Origin: a virus
Length of the DNA stretch: 39,731 nt
IMG/VR virus record: IMGVR_UViG_3300006026_000036
Location: 1 to 39,731 of that record
Reading direction: 5' to 3' (one strand)
In this document: positions 18,970 to 27,375 of the stretch, piece after piece
How the letters are laid out: each line of letters starts with the position of its first letter
Position numbering within the stretch: the first letter of the stretch is position 1
Program-made: the position numbers and the translations under genes
Notes under the pieces: generated by a model
Databases searched by the model: none
What the model was told of the DNA's origin: nothing
What the model saw: the letters and a program-made list of their open reading frames with translations, nothing else

Positions 18970-21290
18970 TGTCGACAAAGAAGATCACTATTGTCAACGA
19001 AGAACTTTTAGCAAGAGACGCAAGTTCAGATTTAGTTCGCGACCTTCACGCAGGACGTTGGGGAGTTTTTACAGGTGAAGGCATCAAGTATTCCCCAATA
19101 ACAGACACTGACATCAAAATAGAAACTACGATCCTACCTCCATCAAGAGGACCAATAGACGACAGGCCGATTTCTCCAGGTACTTACCAAGCCTTACGAA
19201 AGCATACAGAAATGGTTGAGTTGGTTCAGAACTTACCATTGGACGAAAGAAGAACACCAGAGGACAATGCAAACTGGATCAGCCAAGTCGAGGGCCTTGT
19301 AGACATTGGCGTCCCCCATTATGACTTTGCAACCACAATGATCACAGAGCCAGTCGAAGAAGAAACCCAAAACTCAACAACTGACGAAGGCTCCCTAAAG
19401 CAAGGCGCAACTTTCCACTACAACTTCTTTGATAGAGAGTATGAAGACGAACTTGCAACGATCACGCAGCACTATTTCATACCAAACGTCTACCAAGATG
19501 TAGACCGCTTGGAAGCCAGAACAGAGCCAGGGGAAGAACCAGAATACGCCCTCCGTGCCCCGTTCAAGAGAAAACTAATAAGAAACAGACGACGCCCCGT
19601 CCAAAGTCTTTCAACAGTCAATCAAATAGTTCCAGCCGAGAACGGTGGAAAGTTTAGAGATTATTCACCAGATTTCTACCCAATGCACGCCCAAGTGGTC
19701 GTAAACACAAAGAGCGTCGGAGGCCGAAAGATTTCTTTGGCCCTCAAAGACTGTGCTGCCGAGATCAACCTAACAAGAGACCTTGAAGGCGTTGCAACCC
19801 CAGGTGCTCCAAGTTCTATTGCGAGAGAAAACATAACACTCTCAAGCACGATCATCAATGCCGATGGTGTCAGAGAAACCTTTTCTGAAGACATCGATGC
19901 AATAAAGACTGTTAACCTTGCACTATGGGGAGACGAAGACGCTCCTGGTTGGGTCAACGCAAATCCGGTTCCACCAGAGTTTTCATTCATTGGACCAGAA
20001 ACCTACTCCTCAGCACAGTCATTATTTGGCTTGCCGTCTCTATTGGGCGCAAATGTTGCTCACCTTTACGATCGCCTAAGTGAGATCGCAACAGAGCACG
20101 GCAGAACGATGCAAGACATTATGAATGGTGTTCCTGCCTATTCAGAAACTGTCTTGTTCAAGGTCGAAAAGTTCCTCGGCCCAGTTAGTTCTATCACGAC
20201 TTCCACACCAATAAAGACGTTCCATTTCTCAAACGCTGGCAGTATTGACATTGATAAGATTGAAAAAAGAATAAAAGTTGTTGACACGCAGGTCAAGTAC
20301 GGCGAAACCTATTCTTATGTTGTTACGGCTTATCAGGCAGTTGTTGGATCAGCGTATCAATACGCCAACCTTACTATTTTAGAAGAGTCGCGCCCAAGAA
20401 GAGCATCGGTCACGACAGCGATTGAGACCATAATAAAACTTGTTGAAATCCCTCTTTATGTCTCTACTGGCGCGATTTACGATTACCCACCACTTGCCCC
20501 ACAGGTCGAGTTCCTACCACTAATCGGATCTCCAAGAAAGTTAAAACTACACTTCCAAATGTCTTCTGGTTTTGAGGACCAAGTTCCAATAGCACTTAAC
20601 CAAGCAGATCAGGATATTTTTGATCAAATGGCGATCAACCAAGGGCGAACAGTTGGAGGTCCATTGACATTTGGTTCAGACAATGCACCGGTCGCTTATG
20701 AGATCTACAGGGTAAACGAACCACCAGTTAGTTATGATGACTTCAATCGCAGAAGAATAGCCAGAGTCTCCACTCTTTCAAGCGATGCAAAAACGACAAG
20801 ACAAGCATCCTCTGCTGCCTTTGTTTTAAACCAGGCTTTAAACCGCAAGTTCTACTACATGTTCAGAACTGTTGATTACCACGGCGGACTCTCAAACCCA
20901 AGCCCGGTTTTTGAAATCGAACTCCTTGGAGATACAGGAGTTAGTTTCCCAGTTATTCGTGAATATGAGTTTGGGCAAATAAGCCCCAAAACAGAGACAA
21001 AGATGGCAAGAAAGTTCGTTCAAATAACACCTCGAATCACACAAGCCATCGTAAACGAAGAGATTTCAGGACTACTTAATCCAGACGGAACTCTTGGAAA
21101 CGCAAGAAATAACAGAGAGATCGTTCTTGGAGTAGAAGACGAAGCTTTATTCGGGCAGGATGCCTCTACATCACACGCGATTCGCAGAGGCAAGAGATTC
21201 AAAATAAGATTTACCTCGAAGACGACAGGAAAGAAAGTCGATTTGAACGTTTCTTTCAAAACAAAACGAGTTCGAGGCGAGACAGAATAG
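18969..21290 (+). CDS. Virion structural protein with Fn3-like segments (773 residues)
   Basis: The start overlaps the previous stop as TGATG, with GGAGG-like sequence just upstream. Two stretches look like the last strands of fibronectin type III-like beta sandwiches: GETYSYVVTAYQAVVG at about residues 445-460, and KFYYMFRTVDYHGGLSNPSP at about 627-646. The first follows TQVKYG, as is common for such folds. The C-terminus is strongly basic (KKVDLNVSFKTKRVRGETE). Fn3-like modules are frequent in tail and baseplate surface proteins and often mediate weak glycan contacts. The precise role is unknown. Confidence 0.8.
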   Translation: MSTKKITIVNEELLARDASSDLVRDLHAGRWGVFTGEGIKYSPITDTDIKIETTILPPSRGPIDDRPISPGTYQALRKHTEMVELVQNLPLDERRTPEDNANWISQVEGLVDIGVPHYDFATTMITEPVEEETQNSTTDEGSLKQGATFHYNFFDREYEDELATITQHYFIPNVYQDVDRLEARTEPGEEPEYALRAPFKRKLIRNRRRPVQSLSTVNQIVPAENGGKFRDYSPDFYPMHAQVVVNTKSVGGRKISLALKDCAAEINLTRDLEGVATPGAPSSIARENITLSSTIINADGVRETFSEDIDAIKTVNLALWGDEDAPGWVNANPVPPEFSFIGPETYSSAQSLFGLPSLLGANVAHLYDRLSEIATEHGRTMQDIMNGVPAYSETVLFKVEKFLGPVSSITTSTPIKTFHFSNAGSIDIDKIEKRIKVVDTQVKYGETYSYVVTAYQAVVGSAYQYANLTILEESRPRRASVTTAIETIIKLVEIPLYVSTGAIYDYPPLAPQVEFLPLIGSPRKLKLHFQMSSGFEDQVPIALNQADQDIFDQMAINQGRTVGGPLTFGSDNAPVAYEIYRVNEPPVSYDDFNRRRIARVSTLSSDAKTTRQASSAAFVLNQALNRKFYYMFRTVDYHGGLSNPSPVFEIELLGDTGVSFPVIREYEFGQISPKTETKMARKFVQITPRITQAIVNEEISGLLNPDGTLGNARNNREIVLGVEDEALFGQDASTSHAIRRGKRFKIRFTSKTTGKKVDLNVSFKTKRVRGETE

Positions 21291-21310
21291 CATAAAACAT
21301 TTTCATTACA

Positions 21311-21320
21311 CTATTTATTA
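21311..21320 (+). promoter_or_regulatory. ACTATTTAY promoter-like element with inverted repeat
   Basis: CTATTTATTA lies in the 53 nt gap before the 312-residue protein, 33 nt from its ATG. Here the element is embedded in a perfect inverted repeat, CACTA-TTTAT-TAGTG, at 21309-21323. The other copies do not share that symmetry, so it may be incidental. Confidence 0.45.
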
Positions 21321-21343
21321 GTGAAACCTTCAGGAGACAACGA

Positions 21344-22282
21344 ATGGGATTCCTAGATAATTCAGGCGACATTATCTTAGACGCTGTTTTAACCGACACT
21401 GGTCGTATGAGATTAGCAAAGGGCGACGGAAGTTTTAAGATTGTAAAGTTTGCCCTTGGCGATGACGAGATCAACTACGAGATCTACAACAAGAACGATA
21501 GTAGAGGCTCGGCCTACTACGACCTAGAGGTGCTACAGACACCAGTCCTAGAGGCGTTCACCGATAACGCTGCTTCTATGAAGTCAAAGTTAATCTCTAT
21601 TCCAAGAAACAACCTACTTTACCTTCCGATCGTCAAACTAAACACAACATTTGACTCTTCTACCGCGAAGCATTCTTCAGGCGACTTTCTCATTGCAGTC
21701 GATACTGAGACCGAGGATGAATTGTTCACAGATGCTTCTGGTGTCTCTATCGACGGCGTTCTCATGGGTGAGACACCAACCCGCTCTGGCAACCGCATTC
21801 GCCTCGACCAAGGACTAGACACAACTGAGATTTCGCCTGCTCGTGCTCTAGACCCGCTTCTACTTGAGACACAGTACGCCATCGAAATCGACAACCGTCT
21901 TGGAAGCATCGTTGAACAAACAGATGGTGTTAAAGCTTCTGTCTCCTTTGTTGATGATGATTCAATCGCCACCTACTACCTCTCAAGGGGCACAGACAAC
22001 GAGTTCGTAATGGATATTCAGGACACCAGCGAAAACACTTCTGCTGGTTCTATCAAGGGTCCGAGAGGTACAAAGCTTGTCTTCAAGGTTCAGTCTTCAC
22101 TTGAATTAAACACAAGTGATTATCTTTTTGATACCATAGGAACAACAGATTCCACAATTGCAAGTAAGTCTGGTGTTGCGGGGACAGTAAGCTTTAAAAC
22201 AATCAAGTCCACTATTCGCGTAACCGGCGTGAATACTGGTTATCGTATCGACATTCCGGTCAAGTTCGTCAAGAAAGTATAA
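21344..22282 (+). CDS. Virion structural protein with 'LDAVLTDTGR' N-terminal module
   Basis: This 312-residue protein opens MGFLDNSGDIILDAVLTDTG, then RMRLAKGDGSFKIVKFALGDDEI. The order of conserved positions (F-D, I-L-D, L-T, G-R, L-A-x-G, then a strand ending in acidic residues) parallels the 345-residue protein at 14206. The C-terminal half is beta-rich and Ser/Thr-rich (SIKGPRGTKLVFKV). AGGAG at 21332-21336 fixes the ATG. It is followed closely by the two tandem paralogues at 22299 and 23424, so it probably belongs to the same structure, perhaps a fibre or baseplate appendage. No specific function can be stated. Confidence 0.8.
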   Translation: MGFLDNSGDIILDAVLTDTGRMRLAKGDGSFKIVKFALGDDEINYEIYNKNDSRGSAYYDLEVLQTPVLEAFTDNAASMKSKLISIPRNNLLYLPIVKLNTTFDSSTAKHSSGDFLIAVDTETEDELFTDASGVSIDGVLMGETPTRSGNRIRLDQGLDTTEISPARALDPLLLETQYAIEIDNRLGSIVEQTDGVKASVSFVDDDSIATYYLSRGTDNEFVMDIQDTSENTSAGSIKGPRGTKLVFKVQSSLELNTSDYLFDTIGTTDSTIASKSGVAGTVSFKTIKSTIRVTGVNTGYRIDIPVKFVKKV

Positions 22283-22298
22283 AGGATAGGATAACATA

Positions 22299-23411
22299 AT
22301 GGCTACAACATTTAAGAATTTCTTAAGCAACGACCTAGCAAACACGAGAACGCTTCTCCACGAGGCTATCCCGATCACTGGTTCTATCGTTTCTGGAACT
22401 TACGCAAGCGACGGAAACATCAAGACCTACGGTCACGGTATGTTCAAGAGTGTCTACGACTACCCTTACCTATCCTCTTCTGCTAACCACATCTTCGACA
22501 TCACCGCTGGATACGCCAACGCCTCTGCCCTTTCTGGCGCAAGCAACACGCAGAACGCCAAGAAGATCAATCTTTACAACCAGATGGCCCAGTATCTTGT
22601 CGGATACGACGACACAGGCAGCATCAAGCAGTTCACAATGCCAACAGACGGCACCGTAATGAATGACTGCTTCTTCGTCCCATTCGCCCGCCTTCTCTCC
22701 AAGGACGAGATCAAGAAGGGCTCTGTAACACTTGAGTTTGGCCTTTCTGCTTCCTATTCACAAGATGGGACAGCATTTGACAAGAGAGCCAAACTAATTG
22801 ACTATTCCGGCTCCGATGGCTACTATGTTGATTCTCCTGCTGGCGAGTACGGTGTCCTTTATGGAACTTCTTCAGCCCTCGGCGGAGGCGCCGCGAGCTT
22901 CTTCGACGGAGAGACTCTAGGAAATGCTGCCACAATGCCAGCCATTGGCCTCATTTACTACCAGGCCGGAATCGCTGTTATTTCCAGTTCCCTATTCAAC
23001 GACACGGCTGACGGTGGTGCTCTTAAGGCCGGTCTTGGAACTCTTGAGCTTGGTTCCGGTTTTGGACCATCCGGCTTCAATGCCATCACAGGCTCAACGC
23101 TTGACAACTTCTCTGCCGGCATTCTAAACCGAGTTTACAACGTTTCATTCAACAACACGACCGAGCTAAACTCAACTATCTACTTCTGCCGCGCAAGCCA
23201 CAGCGACTTCAACTACAGTTCCAACCCGACTTACCTAAGTGGAAGCAAGATCCGCGTCAAGACTCGTTCAGAAGACGCCCCTGTTTCTTACATTACGACG
23301 GTTGGTCTTTATTCCGCAGACAACGAACTTCTTGCTGTCGCCAAACTTTCCGAGCCGCTTCGCAAAGATCCGACAAACGAGATTACACTTCGCGTAAGGC
23401 TAGACTACTAA
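22299..23411 (+). CDS. Virion structural protein, tandem paralogue A (370 residues)
   Basis: A beta-rich protein sharing a layout with the next gene. A central KKGSVTLEFGL strand (about residues 147-157) precedes GVLYGTSS and GLIYYQAGIAVISSSLF (about 222-238). The shared C-terminal domain has NPTYLSGSKI (about 309-318), YITTVGLYSADNELLAVAKL (about 335-354) and a terminal LRVRLDY. This is the pattern of tail fibre or appendage proteins of marine T4-like phages as I recall them; a database match was not possible. AAAGGATAGGAT upstream gives the ribosome site. Codon use is strongly biased to C-ending codons, as in other abundant structural genes here. Confidence 0.8.
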   Translation: MATTFKNFLSNDLANTRTLLHEAIPITGSIVSGTYASDGNIKTYGHGMFKSVYDYPYLSSSANHIFDITAGYANASALSGASNTQNAKKINLYNQMAQYLVGYDDTGSIKQFTMPTDGTVMNDCFFVPFARLLSKDEIKKGSVTLEFGLSASYSQDGTAFDKRAKLIDYSGSDGYYVDSPAGEYGVLYGTSSALGGGAASFFDGETLGNAATMPAIGLIYYQAGIAVISSSLFNDTADGGALKAGLGTLELGSGFGPSGFNAITGSTLDNFSAGILNRVYNVSFNNTTELNSTIYFCRASHSDFNYSSNPTYLSGSKIRVKTRSEDAPVSYITTVGLYSADNELLAVAKLSEPLRKDPTNEITLRVRLDY

Positions 23412-23423
23412 GGGGGTGCTACG

Positions 23424-24659
23424 ATGCCTCTCTACAAGTTTGGGGCGGGTGATGTTTTTTACAACCAGATAAAGGCACACCCAAGTAGTTCCTTCTTCGT
23501 TTACAACGGCAAGATCTATTACAACGACAAGGCAACGGAACCCGGCGCTAATGTAAGCAATGTCGGCGGTGTTCCAACTGGCCACGTCAGTCTTTATGAA
23601 ATGAACGTTGACCGTGTTGCTGCGTCAACTGGTCGCTTCATCGGCGGCTCGTCTTCCATCTCAGGCGAGAACGTAGACGACACAGGACTTATTTACCCAT
23701 TTGTCTACAAGGGCTTCGATAAGGTTGCTTTCAAAACCATAAAGCGAAGAAACTTCGTCCACGACTATTCAAACGGAGATGTGATAACAGGAAGTTATCA
23801 AATGTCTGCGTCCATCGTCCGCTCCTTCTACGACTCAGGAGACGGCTTCTTTGGCTCCAACCTAACAGGAAGCGCCATAAAGAACTCCCTTGACTATGCT
23901 GCCCGTTTGGGCCAACATTACATCTTCGCCTCTGGTGCTACGGAAGTCGTCAACCTTATTGACATTCCTTCTATTTTCTATGGATCTGAAATCAAAAAGG
24001 GCTCTGTTGTCCTTGACCTCTACATCACCGGCACACTTGCGGCAAGGCTAACGGACAAGTTCTACAATGGAGCCCTCGTCCAAGAGTCAGGCACCTACGC
24101 CTCAGCAAACGACGGCCAGATCGCAGGCGTCGTCCTCTACAACGAGGGTCTTATTCTTCTAACTGGATCCTGGGCTTTGGATGCCACGCTTGAATTAGAA
24201 GACAGAAACTACTTGGGAACAGACATAGTGTCTGACATCTCTTGGAAACATTTTGCTCTTGGTGCAAACTCTTTTTACAGCGCGTCTGTTTCCAACTCTT
24301 CTGCCTCTTATTCACTCAACTTCGCAGGAACAAACAAGATCCCAACGGTCACGATGTTGGCAAATGCTAACCGAGGCGAACTAAATTTCACAAACAACCC
24401 GACCTACATTGAATACGGCCAGATCCCCTACCACCCAACCACAGGCTCCAACTTCTACAAAGAGCAGCCGCTAACCATCAAAAACATCCACTCCTCCTCT
24501 TACACAGATCCAACTGGCTCTCTCAAAAAAACAACATACATCACCAAGATCGGCATTTATGACGAAGACAAGAAGCTCATTGGCATCGCCTCTGTTGCAA
24601 AGCCAGTGAAGAAACTTGAAGACCGAGACTTGACATTTAAACTAAAACTTGATATGTGA
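23424..24659 (+). CDS. Virion structural protein, tandem paralogue B (411 residues)
   Basis: It aligns by eye to the preceding protein: KKGSVVLDLYITG (about residues 191-203), GVVLYNEGLILLTGSWAL (about 232-249), NPTYIEYGQI (about 321-330), YITKIGIYDEDKKLIGIASV (about 371-390), ending LKLKLDM. The N-terminus is different (MPLYKFGAGDVFYNQIKAHP). The two therefore arose by duplication and diverged mostly at the N-terminus. A purine-rich AAGGGGG site precedes the ATG. A virion appendage role is inferred. It is the last gene of the structural block, and its stop is 4 nt from the resolvase start. Confidence 0.8.
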   Translation: MPLYKFGAGDVFYNQIKAHPSSSFFVYNGKIYYNDKATEPGANVSNVGGVPTGHVSLYEMNVDRVAASTGRFIGGSSSISGENVDDTGLIYPFVYKGFDKVAFKTIKRRNFVHDYSNGDVITGSYQMSASIVRSFYDSGDGFFGSNLTGSAIKNSLDYAARLGQHYIFASGATEVVNLIDIPSIFYGSEIKKGSVVLDLYITGTLAARLTDKFYNGALVQESGTYASANDGQIAGVVLYNEGLILLTGSWALDATLELEDRNYLGTDIVSDISWKHFALGANSFYSASVSNSSASYSLNFAGTNKIPTVTMLANANRGELNFTNNPTYIEYGQIPYHPTTGSNFYKEQPLTIKNIHSSSYTDPTGSLKKTTYITKIGIYDEDKKLIGIASVAKPVKKLEDRDLTFKLKLDM

Positions 24660-24663
24660 TAGT

Positions 24664-25194
24664 ATGCTTTTAGGTTTAGACATTTCAACAAGCATCACGG
24701 GCTACACTTTATTAAACGAAGACAAGATAGTCCTAAATGGTGCTTGGGACACAAGAAAGTTTAATGACTTTTTTGACAAAGCAAGATTCGTGCAAGAGGG
24801 TTTAGATGAGATTTTTAAGAAATATGGAAGCGAGATTGAATCAGTATATATTGAACAGTCGCTACAATCGTTCCGTTCAGGTTTCTCTTCTGCGAAAACA
24901 ATTTCAACTCTTGCTCGTTTTAACGGCATCGTGTCTTGGCTTGTTTTTGATCAACTACAGATTAAGCCAGAATACATCGCGGCTACGTCTGCCAGGAAAC
25001 TTTGTGGGATTAAAATACCCAAGGGCGAAAAGGCTAAACCAGTCGTCCTAAAATTTCTCCTTGACTCCGAGCCCCAGTTCAGCATAGAATACACTAGGCA
25101 GGGCAACCCAAAGCCAGAGTCCTACGACCGAGCGGACTCACTTGTTGTTGCCAAAGCGGGGGTTATATGCGAGAGGAAAAAGAGAAAATCATAA
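24664..25194 (+). CDS. RuvC-like Holliday junction resolvase
   Basis: From ATG 24664 the product is 176 residues and starts MLLGLDISTSITGY. This is the RNase H-fold first strand with catalytic Asp6. The second acidic residue is Glu64 in YIEQSL, and the C-terminal pair is Asp155/Asp158 in SYDRADSLVVAKAG. That order (D, E, D-x-x-D) is the RuvC/poxvirus A22-type resolvase arrangement. It would cut branched DNA before packaging, a role played by unrelated endonuclease VII (gp49) in T4. I chose ATG 24664 over an upstream TTG (24649), which lies inside the previous gene and adds five non-conserved residues. There is no obvious Shine-Dalgarno sequence, so coupling to the upstream gene is likely. The 3' end overlaps the primase by 28 nt. 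Confidence 0.85.
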   Translation: MLLGLDISTSITGYTLLNEDKIVLNGAWDTRKFNDFFDKARFVQEGLDEIFKKYGSEIESVYIEQSLQSFRSGFSSAKTISTLARFNGIVSWLVFDQLQIKPEYIAATSARKLCGIKIPKGEKAKPVVLKFLLDSEPQFSIEYTRQGNPKPESYDRADSLVVAKAGVICERKKRKS

Positions 25195-26096
25195 AGTCGG
25201 TTCTTGGCCGGAACTATTCATCCGGTAAAGAACTGCTTTTTCATTGCCCTTTCTGCAACCACCACAAGAAAAAGCTGTCCGTCAATGTCGACAAGGGTGT
25301 GTTCAAGTGTTGGATTTGTGACAAGTCCGGCTCCAGTCTTGGCTACCTTATTAATAAGTTTGGTTCAAGCAAGGACCGCGAGCATTGGAAGAAGTTTGAA
25401 ACGTCTGTTGATGTATCTTCTTATGAAGACCTCTTCTCGCCCCCTGACGAGCCCGTGGAGCAACGCATCGACTTGCCCAAGGAGTTCGTCTCCCTAACAG
25501 GCAAGACGACCCACAAGGGCCATTTCCCCGCCCTACGCTACCTTAAAGAACGAGGCATCACCCGCGACGACATTATGCGGTGGAAGATCGGCTATTGCGC
25601 CGATGGCGAGTTTGCTGGAAGGATCATCATCCCATCTTTCAATAAGGACGGGTGGGTTGATTATTATGTTGCTCGCTCTTGGGGTTTTGAGTGGCCACGC
25701 TACAAGAACCCTCCCATCAGCCGAGACATTATTTTCAACGAACTTTACCTAAATTGGGACGAAGAAGTAGTTATTGTAGAAGGCGTTTTTGACGCAATAA
25801 AGGCTGGTAATGCTATTCCTCTACTTGGATCCACGCTTCGTGAGGGTTCTGTTATTTTTGAGGCCCTTGTTAAGAATAATGCAAGGGTTCTATTGGCTCT
25901 TGACGCTGACGCCCAAAGGAAAAGCCAATCGATCGCTCGCATCCTTTCTTTTTACGGAATAGAAACTTATGCTATTGATACGACTGGCTTTGAAGATGTT
26001 GGAGCGATGCCTAAAGACGAGTTCAAGGTTCGCAAGGAAAACGCTTCTTTTAATGGAAAAGACAACTATTTATTGGAGAAACTGCTTTCGATCTAA
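25167..26096 (+). CDS. DNA primase (CHC2 zinc finger and TOPRIM)
   Basis: This 309-residue protein has an N-terminal zinc finger with Cys27-x-x-Cys30, a nearby His pair, and Cys48-x-x-Cys51. A TOPRIM domain follows: the Glu205 motif (VVIVEGVFDAI, with Asp209) and the Asp246-x-Asp248 motif (LLALDADA). These are the metal-binding residues of DnaG-type primases. It is shorter than bacterial DnaG and close to T4 gp61 in size. It has no visible helicase domain, so a separate helicase is expected elsewhere in the genome. It makes RNA primers for lagging-strand synthesis. The start is inside the resolvase gene, so the two are co-translated. A promoter-like element (26066) lies inside its 3' end. Confidence 0.9.
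   Translation: MREEKEKIIKSVLGRNYSSGKELLFHCPFCNHHKKKLSVNVDKGVFKCWICDKSGSSLGYLINKFGSSKDREHWKKFETSVDVSSYEDLFSPPDEPVEQRIDLPKEFVSLTGKTTHKGHFPALRYLKERGITRDDIMRWKIGYCADGEFAGRIIIPSFNKDGWVDYYVARSWGFEWPRYKNPPISRDIIFNELYLNWDEEVVIVEGVFDAIKAGNAIPLLGSTLREGSVIFEALVKNNARVLLALDADAQRKSQSIARILSFYGIETYAIDTTGFEDVGAMPKDEFKVRKENASFNGKDNYLLEKLLSI
26066..26075 (+). promoter_or_regulatory. ACTATTTAY promoter-like element before the leader-peptide gene cluster
   Basis: ACAACTATTTATTG lies inside the primase 3' end, 55 nt from the first leader-bearing gene. It is closest in sequence to the element at 31951, which precedes the only other gene of that class. This supports shared timing for the six genes. Confidence 0.4.
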
Positions 26097-26120
26097 GGGA
26101 AGCGCAAAGGAGAAAGATTT

Positions 26121-26573
26121 ATGAAGATCACAAAGTCAGAACTCAGAAAGATCATCAAGGAAGAGTTGGCAAACACACTTTCTGAAGTGGGCACCATTGA
26201 GCCTTATGTCGGCCCGCAACCGAAAAATAAGAGAAACTATGCAAAACTTCTAATGCGCATTGCTCCACTTGAGGGCTTGGGCGATCAGATCAGAAAGAAG
26301 CTTGGTTTTAACCAGAAAGAATATGAAAACTGCGCAGATCCGCGATACAAAACAAGATTCGTAGAAGGCGAACAGTGGGAATCCACCAAGGCAAAGGTTG
26401 GTCTTGCGCTTAGGCGTCTTCCTACTGCGGCCAAGCAGAGCATCATGTATGACGAGATCATGGGTCGTCTTGCCCAAGACAAGCTAGATCGTTGTGAAAT
26501 CTATGATTTTACATCTGCTTTTGACGAACTATATGTTGAGTTAGAGGGCTTGGCAAAGGATGGAGATCTATGA
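26121..26573 (+). CDS. Small protein with MKITK...IKEEL leader 1 (putative internal head protein)
   Basis: 150 residues. The leader MKITKSELRKIIKEEL is followed by ANTLSE. It contains the T4 gp21-type cleavage pattern (L/I)-x-E at I12-K13-E14 and again at L20-S21-E22. The rest (about 128 residues) is basic then mixed: a KNKRNYAKLLMR helix, a Cys at about 71 and a C-terminal acidic helical region. No enzymatic motif is recognised. It has a clear AAAGGAG ribosome site 7 nt before the ATG and overlaps the next gene by ATGA. By analogy with T4 IPI-IPIII, the leader would direct the protein into the prohead and be removed by the protease. The function of the body is unknown. Confidence 0.75.
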   Translation: MKITKSELRKIIKEELANTLSEVGTIEPYVGPQPKNKRNYAKLLMRIAPLEGLGDQIRKKLGFNQKEYENCADPRYKTRFVEGEQWESTKAKVGLALRRLPTAAKQSIMYDEIMGRLAQDKLDRCEIYDFTSAFDELYVELEGLAKDGDL

Positions 26574-26965
26574 AGATCACGAAGGCGCAACTTAGAAATT
26601 TTATCAAGGAAGAGTTAGCCTCCAATCTGTCAGAAGCCGATGTCCTTGACTTCCCAGGAGACAGGGTAAGTCCTGGTGCTTCCGGTGAAGGCGAAGGCGA
26701 GGTTGTCCCTCTTAAAAAGGACGAACCAGCCGGTCTTACTCTTACGGATAAAGAAATGGCAATAGGCGTCTATGGCATGGTTCTTGGCTTCCTTATTGGA
26801 ACAAAGGCTCGTCGCGATGTTGATATTGAGGAGATCCAGGGTGGGAACCCAGAACTTTTCCAGGCGCTTATAAATGCCGTTGCGGCAGATCAGATCGCAT
26901 TTGCACAAGACTGGATGAACATGCCCGAGGGCGAATTTAGAGCGAAGCATTTACCAGGCTTCTAA
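26570..26965 (+). CDS. Small protein with leader 2 (putative internal head protein)
   Basis: 131 residues. The leader MKITKAQLRNFIKEEL is followed by ASNLSEA. I12-K13-E14 and L20-S21-E22|A23 both fit the T4 prohead protease consensus; the second even has the preferred Ala after the cut. After a Gly/Glu-rich linker there is a hydrophobic helix (about 64-77: MAIGVYGMVLGFLI), then RRDVDIEEI and a helical C-terminus. This body resembles that of the next gene (RDVDIEEI / NDIDIKEL, then a helical domain with xxDW), so the two are tandem paralogues. The hydrophobic segment could be a membrane-active helix used after injection; that is speculation. Confidence 0.75.
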   Translation: MKITKAQLRNFIKEELASNLSEADVLDFPGDRVSPGASGEGEGEVVPLKKDEPAGLTLTDKEMAIGVYGMVLGFLIGTKARRDVDIEEIQGGNPELFQALINAVAADQIAFAQDWMNMPEGEFRAKHLPGF

Positions 26966-26977
26966 AGGAATAGAACT

Positions 26978-27337
26978 ATGAAGATTACAAAGACACAACT
27001 CCGTCAGATCATCAAGGAAGAGCTTGACGCCACTATGGAAGAAGGAATGTTCGGAGATTTGGGTGCTAAAATCTCAGCCGGAATCAAAGAAATTCTTATG
27101 TTCCCTACTAATCTAGTAGCTGCTGGCATGTTGGTTTACCTTGACACTGTGGCACCAAGAAACGACATTGACATAAAAGAACTAGCAAATGATAACGCAG
27201 CGATGGACGCATTCCTTAAGAATCTCACTTCAGGTAATGGGAAAGCATTCGGCAGCCAGCTTGCAAAAGATTGGACAAACTCAAGAATGAGCAAAGATGA
27301 GATTATGTCTAAGTATTTCTCATCTAGTGAAGCTTGA
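26978..27337 (+). CDS. Small protein with leader 3 (putative internal head protein)
   Basis: 119 residues. The leader MKITKTQLRQIIKEEL is followed by DATMEEG; a candidate first cut is I12-K13-E14 and a weaker second is M20-E21-E22. The body contains a hydrophobic stretch (MFPTNLVAAGMLVYL, about 44-58) followed by RNDIDIKEL and KDWTNSRMS. It aligns by eye with the preceding protein's body but lacks its linker. The ribosome site is AAAGGAA upstream. Thirty-eight nucleotides of its leader are identical to those of the next gene. Confidence 0.75.
   Translation: MKITKTQLRQIIKEELDATMEEGMFGDLGAKISAGIKEILMFPTNLVAAGMLVYLDTVAPRNDIDIKELANDNAAMDAFLKNLTSGNGKAFGSQLAKDWTNSRMSKDEIMSKYFSSSEA
26985..27022 (+). 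repeat. 38-nt direct repeat in leader coding sequence, copy 1
   Basis: The bases from TTACAAAGACACAACTCCGT onward to GAAGAG are identical to 27383-27420. The copies lie 398 nt apart, inside the leader codons of two adjacent genes. Synonymous sites are also unchanged, which points to recent duplication, gene conversion, or selection on the nucleotide sequence. Confidence 0.9.
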
Positions 27338-27375
27338 TCTCAACTGATCTAACAGACTAGTAAGGAAACAAGACT

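Noticed and set aside
24649-24663. TTG 24649 as start of the resolvase
   Set aside because: It lies inside the preceding gene with no ribosome site and adds residues outside the conserved fold.
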